Source: JAHRAW01 sp965212085 | GTDB lineage: Bacteria; Pseudomonadota; Gammaproteobacteria; Arenicellales; Poriferihabitantaceae | Assembly: GCA_965212085.1 (NCBI GenBank) | Contig: OZ243042.1 | Location: forward strand, 434,001-498,000 | Length of the DNA: 64,000 nt | Direction of reading: 5' to 3' | In this document: piece after piece, positions 23,844 through 35,845 of the stretch | Numbering within the stretch: position 1 is the stretch's first letter | Layout: the number at the start of each line of letters is the position of its first letter | Notes under the pieces: model-generated | Told to the model about the DNA's origin: nothing | Database searches by the model: none | The model's input: only the letters and a program-made list of their open reading frames with translations | Made by a program: the position numbers and the translations under genes

Positions 23844-26018
23844 ATGATCAAAATCAATTTAAAGAATGTTGCCAGCTTTGGTGAACATCCCGTAGTTCTT
23901 GAGACAGATCAAAAAGTCAATTTAGTTTATGGCTTGAACGGTACAGGAAAAACGACGCTCTCTGATTTTCTCTATTTCAGAGAGAAAGAATCAAAATTTA
24001 AGGATTGTATGCTGGATGGCATTAGTGATGAGAAAATATTGGTTTACAACCAAAGCTTTGTTCAAGAAAATTTTCACAACAAAGATGAATTAAAAGGTAT
24101 TTTTACGCTGTCTAAAGAAAATAAAGAAGCTGAAGAAGCCATAGAGAAATCTGGACAAGAAAAGCAAAATCAAGAAGAAGAAAAAGCAACAAAGCAACAA
24201 AAGAAAATAAAACTTGAAAATGAAAAAAACAAAAATTTAGAATCAACAAAGGAAACTCTTTTTGGAATAAAGAGAACATATGCGGGCGGCGATAGAGTAT
24301 TGGAGTTTTGCTTAAAAAATCTGCAACTAAAAAGATTGTTGTTTGGACATATCAATGGCATAAAAAAGCCAGAGAATAAACCAGACAAATCAATAGAAAC
24401 ATTAAAAAGCGAAGCCGGATTTATCATCGGAGAAAATGCCCGAAAATATGAGGAGTTGCAACTAGTTGACATCAGGGTAAGAAATATTGAGCAAGATAAT
24501 ATTTTTTCAGAAGTGATTATTGGCAATGAATACAGCCCCGTTGCCAATCTTATAAAAAAATTGAATAACTCTGACTGGGTTAAACAAGGAGTTGGCTATT
24601 TGCCAGATGAGATAAAGGGAAGCGCAGAACAATGTCCATTTTGTCAGCAAGACACCATTACCGAGAAAATATCACAGGATATTAGGTCGTATTTTGATGA
24701 AGCCTATGAAAAGCAAATCGAAAAAATTAAACAAATGGAGACTCAGTACAAAGCAGTGTCGTTGCGAGCAGTAGAGGATTATGGAAATCATGCTTTGATG
24801 CAAGATAACAAAGATCAGTTTGAAAAACTTTGCAGTCAATTACAAAGCGCCTTGAATAAAAATTCCTCAAACATAAAGAATAAATTAAAAGAGCCGAGTC
24901 AAAAAATAAAACTGGTTGTCACGGAAAGTCAACTAACAGATATTAATGATTTGATTATTACAGTTAATCAAAAAATACAAGATCATAATAAAAAAATTGA
25001 AAATAAAAAACGAACGCAACAAGATATTAAAAATATATTTTGGCAGATTATGCGTTGGGATTATGACAATATATTAACTCAGTATCAGAACGAAGACAGC
25101 AGAATAAATACGGAAATTGAAAAACTCAAGAATGATATTGAAAGAATTAACAACAAGATAAGGAAACAAGAAACAAAAATAGTAACGCAGCAAAGAAATA
25201 TGGTCAATATTGAAGAAGCTATACGGAATATCAATAAGGGACTTGATGAGCTAGGTGTTGAAGGCTTCCGCGTACAAAAGTATGAGGGGAATTCGTACAG
25301 AATTATAAGAGAGGGGCAATCAAGCGGGCAATTCTCTACTTTAAGTGAGGGCGAAAAAATGATTATCAGCTTTCTCTATTTTATGGAGTTGTGCAAAGGA
25401 AGAGAGAGCGAGGAAGAGATAGAGAAAGATAAAATTGTGGTAATTGATGATCCTGTGTCTAGTTTATCACACACCTATGTCTTTAACCTTAGCCAATGGA
25501 TAAAAGAACACTATTTTGATAAAGAAGGTTATACGAATGTATTTGTATTAACTCACAGCCTATATTTTTTTCACGAATTAATAAGGTGTGCGAAAAATAA
25601 ATTGTTATTTCGTTTCACTAAATCATCAAGCAAAGGATCACAAATCCAGTCAATGCAACAAGATGAAATTAAAAATGAGTATGAATCGTATTGGCAAGTC
25701 ATTCAGGATCATAGTAAATCCCAAGCATCGGACGCTTTGCTGGCAAGTAGCATGAGGAACATATTGGAACACTTTTTTGGTTTTTTATGCAAAAGCAATC
25801 TATCTAAAAGCTTGGAAAATCTGGATGAAGAAAATAAATTCACTCCTTTTCATAGATATATAACTAGAGAATCTCATTCAGATGCTGTCAATATTACCGA
25901 CAATAAGGAAATAGATGCAGAACTATTCAAAAGTGCTTTTAGGAATGTATTTACTGAGTCTGGATATGAGGAACACTATAAAAAAATGATGAGGGAGGAA
26001 AATGGCACCCCCAATTGA
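23844..26018 (+). CDS. AAA_13-family ATPase, RloC/PrrC-like putative anticodon nuclease
   Basis: A 724-residue ABC-type ATPase. Walker A GLNGTGKTTLS is at residues 30-40 and Walker B KIVVIDDPVSSLSH near 530. The middle is a long Glu/Lys-rich coiled coil interrupted by C264-P-F-C267, a zinc-hook-like CxxC as in RloC. The C-terminal part has R638-x3-E642 and H678 (H670 also possible), similar in order to the Arg-Glu-His triad of PrrC/RloC anticodon nucleases. Such proteins cleave tRNA anticodon loops when phage attack disturbs the host. The location among hsdM, RhuM and YgjP remnants fits, because PrrC-type genes travel with type I restriction loci. The gene is strongly AT-rich compared with both sides, so it was transferred. 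It could instead be a non-nuclease AAA_13 ATPase. Confidence 0.65.
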   Translation: MIKINLKNVASFGEHPVVLETDQKVNLVYGLNGTGKTTLSDFLYFREKESKFKDCMLDGISDEKILVYNQSFVQENFHNKDELKGIFTLSKENKEAEEAIEKSGQEKQNQEEEKATKQQKKIKLENEKNKNLESTKETLFGIKRTYAGGDRVLEFCLKNLQLKRLLFGHINGIKKPENKPDKSIETLKSEAGFIIGENARKYEELQLVDIRVRNIEQDNIFSEVIIGNEYSPVANLIKKLNNSDWVKQGVGYLPDEIKGSAEQCPFCQQDTITEKISQDIRSYFDEAYEKQIEKIKQMETQYKAVSLRAVEDYGNHALMQDNKDQFEKLCSQLQSALNKNSSNIKNKLKEPSQKIKLVVTESQLTDINDLIITVNQKIQDHNKKIENKKRTQQDIKNIFWQIMRWDYDNILTQYQNEDSRINTEIEKLKNDIERINNKIRKQETKIVTQQRNMVNIEEAIRNINKGLDELGVEGFRVQKYEGNSYRIIREGQSSGQFSTLSEGEKMIISFLYFMELCKGRESEEEIEKDKIVVIDDPVSSLSHTYVFNLSQWIKEHYFDKEGYTNVFVLTHSLYFFHELIRCAKNKLLFRFTKSSSKGSQIQSMQQDEIKNEYESYWQVIQDHSKSQASDALLASSMRNILEHFFGFLCKSNLSKSLENLDEENKFTPFHRYITRESHSDAVNITDNKEIDAELFKSAFRNVFTESGYEEHYKKMMREENGTPN

Positions 26019-26832
26019 CAAAATCCGCGTCCTCCACTCCCAATGGCTCGCCCTCCAGCCCCTGCCAAAGGAAAACCACGCCGCCCTTTGGCAATGGCTC
26101 CGCATGCGGTTCAACCACCTGTCCAATCGTTTTGAAGGCAACACGCTCACCTACAACGAAACACAGTTACTCTTAATCCACGGCCGGGCGGCGGGTGACC
26201 ACGACCTGCGGGAATATGAGGAGATGAAAGCCCACGATGTCGCGTTTGAGCATGTTCGGGAACTTGCCACCGCAGACCGACCCATCAACGAAGCCGACAT
26301 TCGGGATATCAATAAAATCTGCCTGAAAGAACCGTTTTACAAACCCGCCAGAACGCCGGACGGAGAACCGACCCGCAAGAAAATCATTCCCGGTGAATAC
26401 AAAAAACAGCCCAACCACGTGCTGACCACGACGGGGGAGATATTCCAGTTTGCCGCGCCCGAAGAAACCCCGACGCTGATGGCGGAACTGGCGGCGTGGA
26501 TTCAGCAGTGGCTCGGAAAAAACGCCGAAGACAAGCACAAAACCCTGGTCTCTTTTCTTGCCGAACTTCATCAGCGGTTTATCAGCGTCCACCCGTTTGA
26601 CGACGGCAACGGGCGGGTGGTGCGCCTGCTGATGGCCTATATCCTAGTCCGTCTGGATTTTCTGCCGATGGTGCTCAACGACCGCGACGATTACATCAAG
26701 GCCATTCAGTTCGCAGATGCGGGCGATGCCAGCCGCCTTGAAAAATTGTTCGCGGACAACATCGCGGCGATGCTCAAAAAAGGCATCTACGCCGGGGATC
26801 ACCGGATAGATTTGAACGGGGACGCCGAATGA
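26002..26832 (+). CDS. Fic family protein
   Basis: A 276-residue Fic protein with catalytic loop HPFDDGNGRVVRL beginning at H197 and an N-terminal motif SNRFEGN that fits the inhibitory (S/T)xxxE(G/N) helix. Fic enzymes transfer AMP or other phosphate-containing groups to protein targets and are often self-inhibited. The gene overlaps the ATPase gene by 17 bp but is GC-rich, so base composition changes abruptly at the junction. It has no additional winged-helix domain. It is part of a decayed type I restriction island, where Fic genes are frequent. Confidence 0.88.
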   Translation: MAPPIDKIRVLHSQWLALQPLPKENHAALWQWLRMRFNHLSNRFEGNTLTYNETQLLLIHGRAAGDHDLREYEEMKAHDVAFEHVRELATADRPINEADIRDINKICLKEPFYKPARTPDGEPTRKKIIPGEYKKQPNHVLTTTGEIFQFAAPEETPTLMAELAAWIQQWLGKNAEDKHKTLVSFLAELHQRFISVHPFDDGNGRVVRLLMAYILVRLDFLPMVLNDRDDYIKAIQFADAGDASRLEKLFADNIAAMLKKGIYAGDHRIDLNGDAE

Positions 26833-27072
26833 TGTCTGGCTTCCGGTTCGGGCTCCCCGCCTTACATCGGTGACCTTGCGGGGAAACCGCATTCCTGGAG
26901 TTGTATCGGCCATAAGCGTTTGCAATTTACTCAATGCATCGAATACGTAATCATCCACGAGTTATGCCACCTGCTTCACCCCAATCACGGGAAGGAGTTT
27001 TACAACCTGCTTGAAAGATTCCTCCCCGATTGGAAAAAGCGAAAGCATAAACTGGAAATGGCGCTGTCCTAG
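26833..27072 (+). pseudogene. YgjP-like M48 metallopeptidase, 3' remnant
   Basis: Directly after the Fic stop, in the same frame, the DNA encodes YVIIHELCHLLHPNHGKEFY followed by NLLERFLPDW and a basic end, then TAG at 27070-27072. HELCH is the zinc-binding motif of YgjP-type (DUF45) hydrolases, which are usually around 230 residues and often neighbour hsdR. Only the C-terminal third is present and no start is seen, so it is a fragment. Confidence 0.75.
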
Positions 27073-27158
27073 GGAATTGCGGGTTTGACGCACAAGGTTC
27101 ACACTCCGCCGGCGGATTTGCTAAACTTGCGTCCACATACTTCAGGCTTTGGCGTCAA

Positions 27159-28625
<1,467 letters not shown>

Positions 28626-30926
28626 GGCTGGTCAACCCGGCCAACCTGAAACCGGCGAGCCCCTCGCCCACGACAGCGCGCGCCGGCACGTTACCGGCCA
28701 AGCCTTGTACGTGGACGACCGCAGGCGCACCGGCGATCAACTGTTCGCCTGCGCCGGCGGCAGCGCCATCGCCCACGGCCAAATCAAAACCATGGATTTG
28801 TCAAAGGTGCGTGCGGCACCGGGCGTGGTGGACGTCGTCACCTTCGCCGACGTTCCCGGCCAACTCGACATCGGGCCGGTTTTCCCCGGCGACCCGCTGC
28901 TGGTGGCGGACACCATTGAATACGCCGGGCAGCCGTTGTTCGCGGTGGCCGCCACGGATTTTGCCGCCGCCCGAAAAGCGCTCGCGCTGGCGCGCATTGA
29001 ATACCAAGCGTGGCCGCCGCTGCTGGACCTCGCCGAAGCCGTCGAAAAATCTTTTTACGTGCGCCCGCCCCACCGCATGCAACGGGGCGACGCCGAAGCC
29101 GCCCTGGCATCGGCGGCCAACCGCATCAAGGGCGAGATGCGGGTCGGCGGGCAGGAACATTTTTACCTCGAAGGCCAGGCTTCCACCGCCATACCCGAAG
29201 AGGACGGCGGCGTCACCATCCACAGTTCCAACCAGAACCCCACCGAGACCCAGAAGCTGGTCGCCCAGGTCATGGGCCTGCCGATGAACAAGGTAACGGT
29301 GGTGACCCGGCGCATGGGCGGCGGTTTCGGCGGCAAGGAAACCCACGCCGGCCCGTGGGCTTGCCTGGCGGCGTTGTTCGCGCTGCGCAACAACCGCGTG
29401 GTGGAATGTAAACTGGCGCGGCGCGACGACATGATCATGACCGGCAAGCGCCACGCCTTCCTCAACCGCTTCGACGCCGGCTTCGACGACCACGGCGTCA
29501 TAACCGCGGTCAACTATACCCTCGCCGGTCAGTGCGGCAACTCCCCGGACTTGTCCGACGCCATCGTTGACCGCGCGATGTTCCACTGCGACAACTGCTA
29601 CTACCTGCCCGCCGTCACCATAGACGGCCTGCGCTGCAAAACCCACACGGTGTCGAACACCGCGTTTCGCGGCTTCGGCGGCCCCCAGGGAATGATCGTC
29701 ATGGAGTCGGTGATCGACGAGATCGCCTTTGCGCTGGGCAAGGACCCGCTGGAAATCCGCAAGATGAATCTGTACGGCGACCGGCGGCGCAACGTAACCC
29801 CCTATCACCAGCGCGTGACCGCGTTCACGGTCCCGGAAATCATCGCCCAACTTGAAAGCGAATCCGGCTACCAGGCGCGGCGCGAACAAATCCGGGCGTT
29901 CAACGCCGCAAGCCCGGTGCTCAAAAAAGGCCTGGCGCTGACCCCGGTCAAGTTCGGCATTTCTTTTACCGTGTCGCACCTCAACCAGGCCGGCGCGCTG
30001 GTTCACCTGTACACCGACGGCAGCATCCTGGTCAATCACGGCGGCACCGAAATGGGCCAGGGGTTGATGATAAAAATCGTGCAGATCGTGGCCCGGGAAC
30101 TGGGCGTTGACCCGCGCCGCATCAGCGCATCGGCGACCCGCACCGACAAGGTTCCCAACACCGCGCCGACCGCCGCCTCATCGGGCACCGACATCAACGG
30201 CATGGCGGCCCGCAACGCCGCGCGAACCATCAAGCAGCGGTTGATCGCGCATCTCAGCGAACAATATCAAGTCCCGGAGGAACAAATCGTGTTCGCCGAT
30301 GACCGCGTAACGGTGGCCGGCCAAACGCTGTCGCTTGCACAGGTGGCGAAAACGGCGTGGCTGGGGCGCGTGCAACTCTCCGCCGCCGGGTTTTACAAAA
30401 CCCCGAAGATTCACTACCACCGGGAAACCGCTTCGGGGCGGCCGTTTTACTACTACGCCAACGGCGCGGCGGTCTCCGAAGTGATCATTGACACCCTGAC
30501 CGGCGAATACAAACTCCTGCGCGCCGACATCATTCACGACGTTGGAACCTCCATCAACCCGGCCATGGACATCGGGCAAATCGAAGGCGGCTACCTGCAA
30601 GGCGTCGGCTGGCTGACCTGCGAAGAGTTGAAGTGGGATGAAAACGGCCGCCTGCTGAGCGACGGCCCGGCGACCTACAAGATACCCGCCATCGCCGACG
30701 CGCCGCCGGTGTTCAACGTCCACCTGCTGGAAAACTCGCCCAACGCCGAGGCCACAATTTTTCATTCCAAGGCGGTGGGAGAGCCGCCGTTGATGCTGGG
30801 CATTTCCGCGTGGTGCGCCATCCGCGACGCCATCGCATCGCTGGCGGACTATCGCGTTTGCCCGAAACTGAACGCGCCGGCGACCCCCGAAGAAATCCTC
30901 AAATCTGTGGACGCACTGAAAGCGCA

Positions 30927-31688
30927 ATGAACTGGATCAACGCCATCGCCCGCCTGTCCGCGGAAAACACCGGCTTCGTGCTGGTCACCGTGCTTGAGAC
31001 CGCAGGCTCCGCGCCCCGAGACGCCGCATCAAAAATGCTGGTCACCGCCGTCCAAACCCACGACTCCATCGGCGGCGGCAACCTCGAATTCGAAGCCATC
31101 CACGAAGCCCGCGTGTTGTTGGATGAAGGCAAATCCGCCACCCAAAGCCGCGTCTTTTCCCTCGGCAAGGACCTGACCCAGTGCTGCGGCGGCAAGGTTA
31201 CGCTGCTGTTTGAATGTTTCCCGGCGTGCCGCTTCAACGTCGTCCTGTTCGGCGCCGGCCACGTCGGCAAGGCCCTGGTCACCATCCTCTCGGAGTTGCC
31301 GTGCCGGGTGCGGTGGATTGACGCGCGGGAAGATATTTTCCCGCAGCCGCCGGCGTCAAACGTTGAAACCGTCTCCATGCAAAACGCCTTCGAGGCCGTG
31401 GAAAACTGCCCCGCGGATGCCTGCTACCTGATCATGACCCACAGCCATGAAACAGACATTGAGCTTTGCGAAGCCGTCCTGACCCGCGGCGACGCCCGCT
31501 ACTGCGGACTCATCGGCTCCCAATCCAAAGGCGCAAAATTCCGCAGCCGCTTGAAGAAAAAAGGATTCACCGACGAAGAATTGGCCCGCCTCACCTGCCC
31601 CATCGGCCTCGATACCATCCCCGGCAAAACCCCCATGGAAGTCGCGGTGTCGGTGGCCGGGCAGTTGCTGGGGTTGCCTCGCCCGTAG
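30927..31688 (+). CDS. xdhC: Xanthine dehydrogenase accessory protein XdhC
   Basis: A 253-residue XdhC/CoxI-family chaperone. The N-terminal domain holds ETAGSAPRDAASKMLV and a QCCGG motif; the C-terminal Rossmann domain has LFGAGHVGKAL and GLIGSQSKGAKF. It binds and inserts sulfurated molybdenum cofactor into XdhB. The ATG overlaps the xdhB stop by 4 bp (ATGA). The gene is convergent with guaD, only 18 bp away. Confidence 0.95.
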   Translation: MNWINAIARLSAENTGFVLVTVLETAGSAPRDAASKMLVTAVQTHDSIGGGNLEFEAIHEARVLLDEGKSATQSRVFSLGKDLTQCCGGKVTLLFECFPACRFNVVLFGAGHVGKALVTILSELPCRVRWIDAREDIFPQPPASNVETVSMQNAFEAVENCPADACYLIMTHSHETDIELCEAVLTRGDARYCGLIGSQSKGAKFRSRLKKKGFTDEELARLTCPIGLDTIPGKTPMEVAVSVAGQLLGLPRP

Positions 31689-31706
31689 TGCATCCGCGCC
31701 TGCGCC

Positions 31707-33005
31707 TTAGCGCACAACCGCCTGCTTCTCCCCCATAACCCACGCCCCGCCGATGGCGCGGTCGTCGCCGAGCATCAGCAGGACGAACAACTTCTCCGCC
31801 AGGGTTTTGCAAGTGGCGGTTCGGAACCTGAGTAGCGGGGTTGCGTGGCAGTTCAGGGTTACGAAGTCGGCTTCTTTGCCGGGTTCAAAATTGCCGATGG
31901 ACGCCTGCAAGTCGAGGGCGCGGGCGCCGCCGAGGGTGGCGAGGTAGAGGGCGCGCATCGGCGGCAGGTTGTTTTGTTGTAACTGCTGCACCTTGTAGGC
32001 CTGATTGACGGTGCGCAGCAGGGAAAAACTGTCGCCGCCGCCGACGTCGGTGCCGAGGCCGACGCGCACCCGGTGTTGGTCGGCGGTGTGCAGCGGAAAC
32101 AGGCCGCTGCCGATGAACAGGTTTGAGGCCGGGCAAAAAGCTACGTTCGAACCGCTCGCCGACAACCGCGCCCATTCGCGTTGGTTGAGGTGGATGCCGT
32201 GGGCGAATACCGAACGCCGGCCGAGCAGGCCGTGCCGGTCATAGACGTCGAGATAATCCCGGCACTGCGGAAACAATTCCGCCACCCATTCACATTCACG
32301 AACGTTTTCGGCGACGTGCGTGTGCAGGTGAACGCCGGGGTTTTCTGCAAGCAGTTTGCCGGCCAGTTGCAGCTGCCGCGCCGATGAAGTCGGGGCGAAG
32401 CGCGGGGTCACGGCGTAGCCCAGCCGCCCCTTGCCGTGCCAGCGTTTGAGCAAAACCCGGCTGTCCTCGAAAGCGGACTGCGGGGTGTCGCACAACTCTT
32501 CGGGGGCGTTGCGATCCATCATCACCTTGCCGCATATCATGCGCAGATTGCGCGCTTCGGCGGCGGCAAAAAACGCATCCACCGACTGCGGGTGAACCGT
32601 GCCGAACACCAGCGCGGTGGTGGTGCCGTTGCGCAGCAACTCATCGAGAAACACGGCGGCGATTTTGTCGGCGTGGGCGCGGTCGCGAAAGCGCGCTTCC
32701 GCCGGGTAGGTGTGTTGCTCCAGCCAGTCCAGCAACTGGGCGCCGTACGCGGCGACGACTTCGCACTGGGGATAGTGTACGTGGGTGTCGATCAAACCGG
32801 GGATGATCAGGCAGTTCGGATGCTCGGTCACCTCAAAACCATCGGCCCATCGCGGGATGACTTCAGATGCGTTCCCGCAGGCGATGACGCGGCCCTCTTC
32901 TACGATCAGCGCACCGTCGGCAAAATGTTGCCAGGCCGGTTCGCCGTGCTCGGCGGGGTCATCGAGAAAATGTAGGATCTCTCCCCTGTGCGTTGATGTG
33001 GTCAT
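31707..33005 (-). CDS. guaD: Guanine deaminase
   Basis: A 432-residue amidohydrolase. Zinc-site motifs are PGLIDTHVHYPQ (HxH), HLHTHVAEN, FAHGIHLN and GTDVGGGDSFSLLRTVNQAY. It converts guanine to xanthine, which feeds the neighbouring xanthine dehydrogenase. It lies on the opposite strand to xdhABC, converging with it. Confidence 0.95.
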   Translation of the reverse strand: MTTSTHRGEILHFLDDPAEHGEPAWQHFADGALIVEEGRVIACGNASEVIPRWADGFEVTEHPNCLIIPGLIDTHVHYPQCEVVAAYGAQLLDWLEQHTYPAEARFRDRAHADKIAAVFLDELLRNGTTTALVFGTVHPQSVDAFFAAAEARNLRMICGKVMMDRNAPEELCDTPQSAFEDSRVLLKRWHGKGRLGYAVTPRFAPTSSARQLQLAGKLLAENPGVHLHTHVAENVRECEWVAELFPQCRDYLDVYDRHGLLGRRSVFAHGIHLNQREWARLSASGSNVAFCPASNLFIGSGLFPLHTADQHRVRVGLGTDVGGGDSFSLLRTVNQAYKVQQLQQNNLPPMRALYLATLGGARALDLQASIGNFEPGKEADFVTLNCHATPLLRFRTATCKTLAEKLFVLLMLGDDRAIGGAWVMGEKQAVVR

Positions 33006-33282
33006 GCGGGTTATCTTACTGGATTCCCGAATAGCGATGAAACAAACGGTCGCCGGCGCTCCCTATTTTTCTATCGTTCGGGAATTACGGCAAAGGCGTA
33101 AGGAGGGGTTGGGGTAGCGGCTAAACGGTGGCGGGGGCAGGTCGCGACCTGCCCCTACTACCCGCAAATGCGGGTATGACACCGAGAGCGTGGCAACAAC
33201 TCTGTCGTCATTCCCGAGCGTTAGTGTCCGTTGCCGCGTAGCGGCTTACGGACACTTGGCGCTCTCGGGAATCCAGTGCGAT
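33006..33282. repeat. Repeat cluster: hairpin A, GGGGCAGGTC palindrome, hairpin B
   Basis: Hairpin A occupies 33019-33090, the palindrome GGGGCAGGTC / GACCTGCCCC lies at 33134-33156, and hairpin B at 33207-33276 preceded by the recurrent leader GTGGCAACAACTCTG. The cluster fills the gap between guaD and the 3' end of the autotransporter gene. No gene is seen. Confidence 0.85.
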
Positions 33283-35845
33283 TTAGAAACGTAGCGAACC
33301 GGTCAAGCGGATGTTATGCCCGATGTTGTCATCGGTTTTCTCGGTGCGTTCGCCGGTCAACTCCAATCGTAAGCCGCGCTTGGTCCATTTGCCGAGGGCG
33401 TTGGAGAAGTCCATCCCCATCTTTTGGGTGCGCCCGTCTGCTGTCCAGCCGGGTTCAAGGGTGAAGGTTACTCCACGCCCTTGCGCACCGGGATCAAACC
33501 GCACTTGCAAACTGGCGTCCCATTCATCGTAGTCTTCTTCTTCGTGTGCCACTAACGCGCTGGCTTTCCCCTGCATACTCAAACCACTCGCCGGGTGGCG
33601 GTAGTCAAAGCCCAATCCCAAATCAGCACCGCTACCTTGTTCGGCATCGCCGTCATCCCAGCGCAAGCCGAGTTCCCAGTTCGGGGTGAATCGGGCGCCG
33701 TTCGGGGAGGGGGTGCCCGGTGCGCGGCCTTGTATGGCAAGGCGCAGGCGTTGGGAGTCTGCGGTTACTGCCGGCAGGTCGGTTTCTTCGTTCTTGTCGG
33801 ATTCCAATTCCACGGCAAAGGCGCTGGCTTTCCACGACCATTCGCTGCGCTTCCAGGTGGTCAAGTCGCCGGATATGCCGGCGGCGATCATTTGCATTTC
33901 AATATCCACGTCGGTGGTCTCGTCATCGCCGTCTGTGGCCAGTTCGGCGTCGCCTTCGCCGTAGCCGAGGACTACCCATGCATTGGTGGCGTCATTTGGT
34001 TGCCATTGGATGTAGGGCAGGATGCTGGTCAGGTCGGCTTCCAAATCGCCCTGGATGTCGTCTGCTTGGTCGTCATAATCTATTTCGCCGTCGCTTTCGG
34101 AGATGGCGATGCCTAAGCGGACGCCGGTTGGAGTGCGGTAGTCGGTGCCGAGGTAGGCTGAGGTTACATCGCCGTTCAGGTCAAAGTCGTTTTCGGGTTT
34201 GCCGTCGAAGTTGCTGGTGGTGGCGCGTGCCCAGAGGCTCCAGCCGGAGGTGCTTGAGGCGTCGTCGTTTAGGTTGAAGTGGAAGGCGCTTTTCATCAGG
34301 AGGTCTTTGGCAGACATTGTGGTGGTGTTCGCTGAATCATGTTCAACTGGATTCCCGATACGATGAAAAACATGGTCGCTATCGCTCCCTGTTTTTCTAT
34401 CGTTCGGGAATGACACCGAGGGTGATTTGTGTTTTTGTGGGTATGACGCCGAGAGCGTGTTAACAACGCTGCCGTCATTCTCGAGCGTTAGTGTCCGTTG
34501 CCGCGTTAGCGGCTTACGGACACTTGCGACTCGGGAATCCAGAGTTTGGGCGGGGGTGTTGGTTGCCATATCAAACTTGTGGCCGCCGAGGGTGAAGTGG
34601 CTGGTGTTTGCGCTTGCGCCGGTGTTGGTCAAGTAGTCTTCAAATACCCCCACCGTGCCGGTGGCGAAAGCCCGTCCAAACGCCGCCAGGGTCTTTTCCA
34701 CAACGCGTTCGCTGCCGAACTGTCCGATGGCGATGGTGAAAGTCTGTTGTGCGGTGTCGGGGTTGGGCGTGGCGCTGTCGGTGACGGTGTAGGTGTATTC
34801 AACGGCGTCTTGTTCAATGGTCGGGGTGCCGGCCAAAACGCGGGTGGCGGGGGTGAAAGTCAGGCCGGCGGGGAGGGCCGGGGTCGGGTTGATGGCGTAG
34901 GTCAATGCGCCTTCTCCGCCGGTGGCGGCGGGCAGGGTTACGCTGACGGGTTCGTCGGGGGCGTACCTTTGGCGGCGGATGGTGGCGTCGAAGATCAAGG
35001 GGGCGGCGGTGACTTCAAGGGCGAACATCAGGGTGACGGTGCTGCGGTCATCATCGGTGGCGGTGTAAGTGTACTCCGCCTGGGCGGTGATGGCCGCCGG
35101 GGTGCCGGTGATGGTCGGGGGGTTGGCGGTGCCGGTGATGGTCGGGGGGTTGGCGGTGCCGTCAAAGGTCAGGCCGTTGGGCAGGGCCGGGGTGATGGTG
35201 TAGGTCAGGGCGCGATTGCCGTCGGTGGCGGTGGGCAGGGCTACGTTGACGGCGGTGTTGGTGAAGTAGGTTTGGGCGGGGATGGTGGCGGTGCCGATGG
35301 CGGTGTCGAAGGTGGGGGTGGTGTCTGGTTCGGTGCTGATGGTGAATGTTGGTCCAAGTGGGTTGTCGCCATCGCTGTCCATGACTTGGTAGAGGGGATC
35401 GATGTTATTGCTATTGCGGCCAAAGGTCGGCGTACCGGAGAGAATGCGCGTATTCCCATCCAGAGTCAGCCCTGGAACAGCGGCCGCCCCGGCGAAACTG
35501 TAAGTGAGCGGCGGGTCGCCGCCGGTGGCCTCCGGCAGGGTTACGGGCGTGATGAGTTTGTCGCGCGTGAATACCAGGTCGGGGAAAGTCTGGCTGCCGA
35601 AAGTCGGCATGAGGTCGGCTTGGGCTGAGGCGTGGTGGGCGGGGATGAAGGTGAAAGCGAGGGCGAACAGGGCGAAGGCGGATGCCCTGTTTAGTAAGGT
35701 TAGCGGTTTACTATGTGTATCGGGGGGGGGGGGGGGGGGGGGGGGCAGGAATGGCCGCTGAGACGCTCAAAAGCGCGATTTTATGCGGTTTTAGCGGGTT
35801 TTTGAGTGCATTTTTGACTACGGACGGGAAGTGGGAAATGGACAT
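33283..35845 (-). CDS. Phase-variable autotransporter with putative-Ig (He_PIG-like) repeats; out of frame at present poly-C length
   Basis: A type V (autotransporter) outer-membrane protein. The ATG at 35845 has AGGAG upstream and begins MSISHFPSVVKNALKNPLKP. A run of 24 C on the coding strand follows, then a signal-like segment (ASAFALFALAFTFIPAHHASA). The passenger has about four cadherin/Ig-like units (LPAATGGEGALTYAI, LPAGLTFTPATRVLAGTPT). A helix ERVVEKTLAAFGRAFATG precedes a beta-barrel of about 300 residues ending LTGSLRF. With 24 C the upstream frame stops soon after the tract (RYT, stop); 23 or 26 C would give one continuous frame of about 853 residues. The linker before the barrel carries in-frame repeats A and B (34315-34560). 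Confidence 0.8.
34315..34560. repeat. Hairpins A and B inserted in frame in the autotransporter linker
   Basis: Hairpin A (34347-34414), the recurrent spacer, and hairpin B (34474-34542) lie between the codons for the block GGHKFDMATNTPAQ and those for SAKDLLMKSAFHF. Both elements and the spacer are free of stops in the coding frame and add roughly 80 residues to the protein. Confidence 0.85.
35722..35745. repeat. Poly-G tract (24 nt), likely phase-variation switch
   Basis: An uninterrupted run of 24 G on the plus strand (C on the coding strand) lies 100 nt inside the autotransporter reading frame, before the signal-peptide region. Slippage by one base changes the frame. Very long homopolymers are also hard to assemble, so the exact length is uncertain. 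Confidence 0.9.

Noticed and set aside
26819..26960. Possible short gene between Fic and the YgjP remnant
   Set aside because: The stretch is continuous with the YgjP remnant frame and has no start codon or ribosome binding site.
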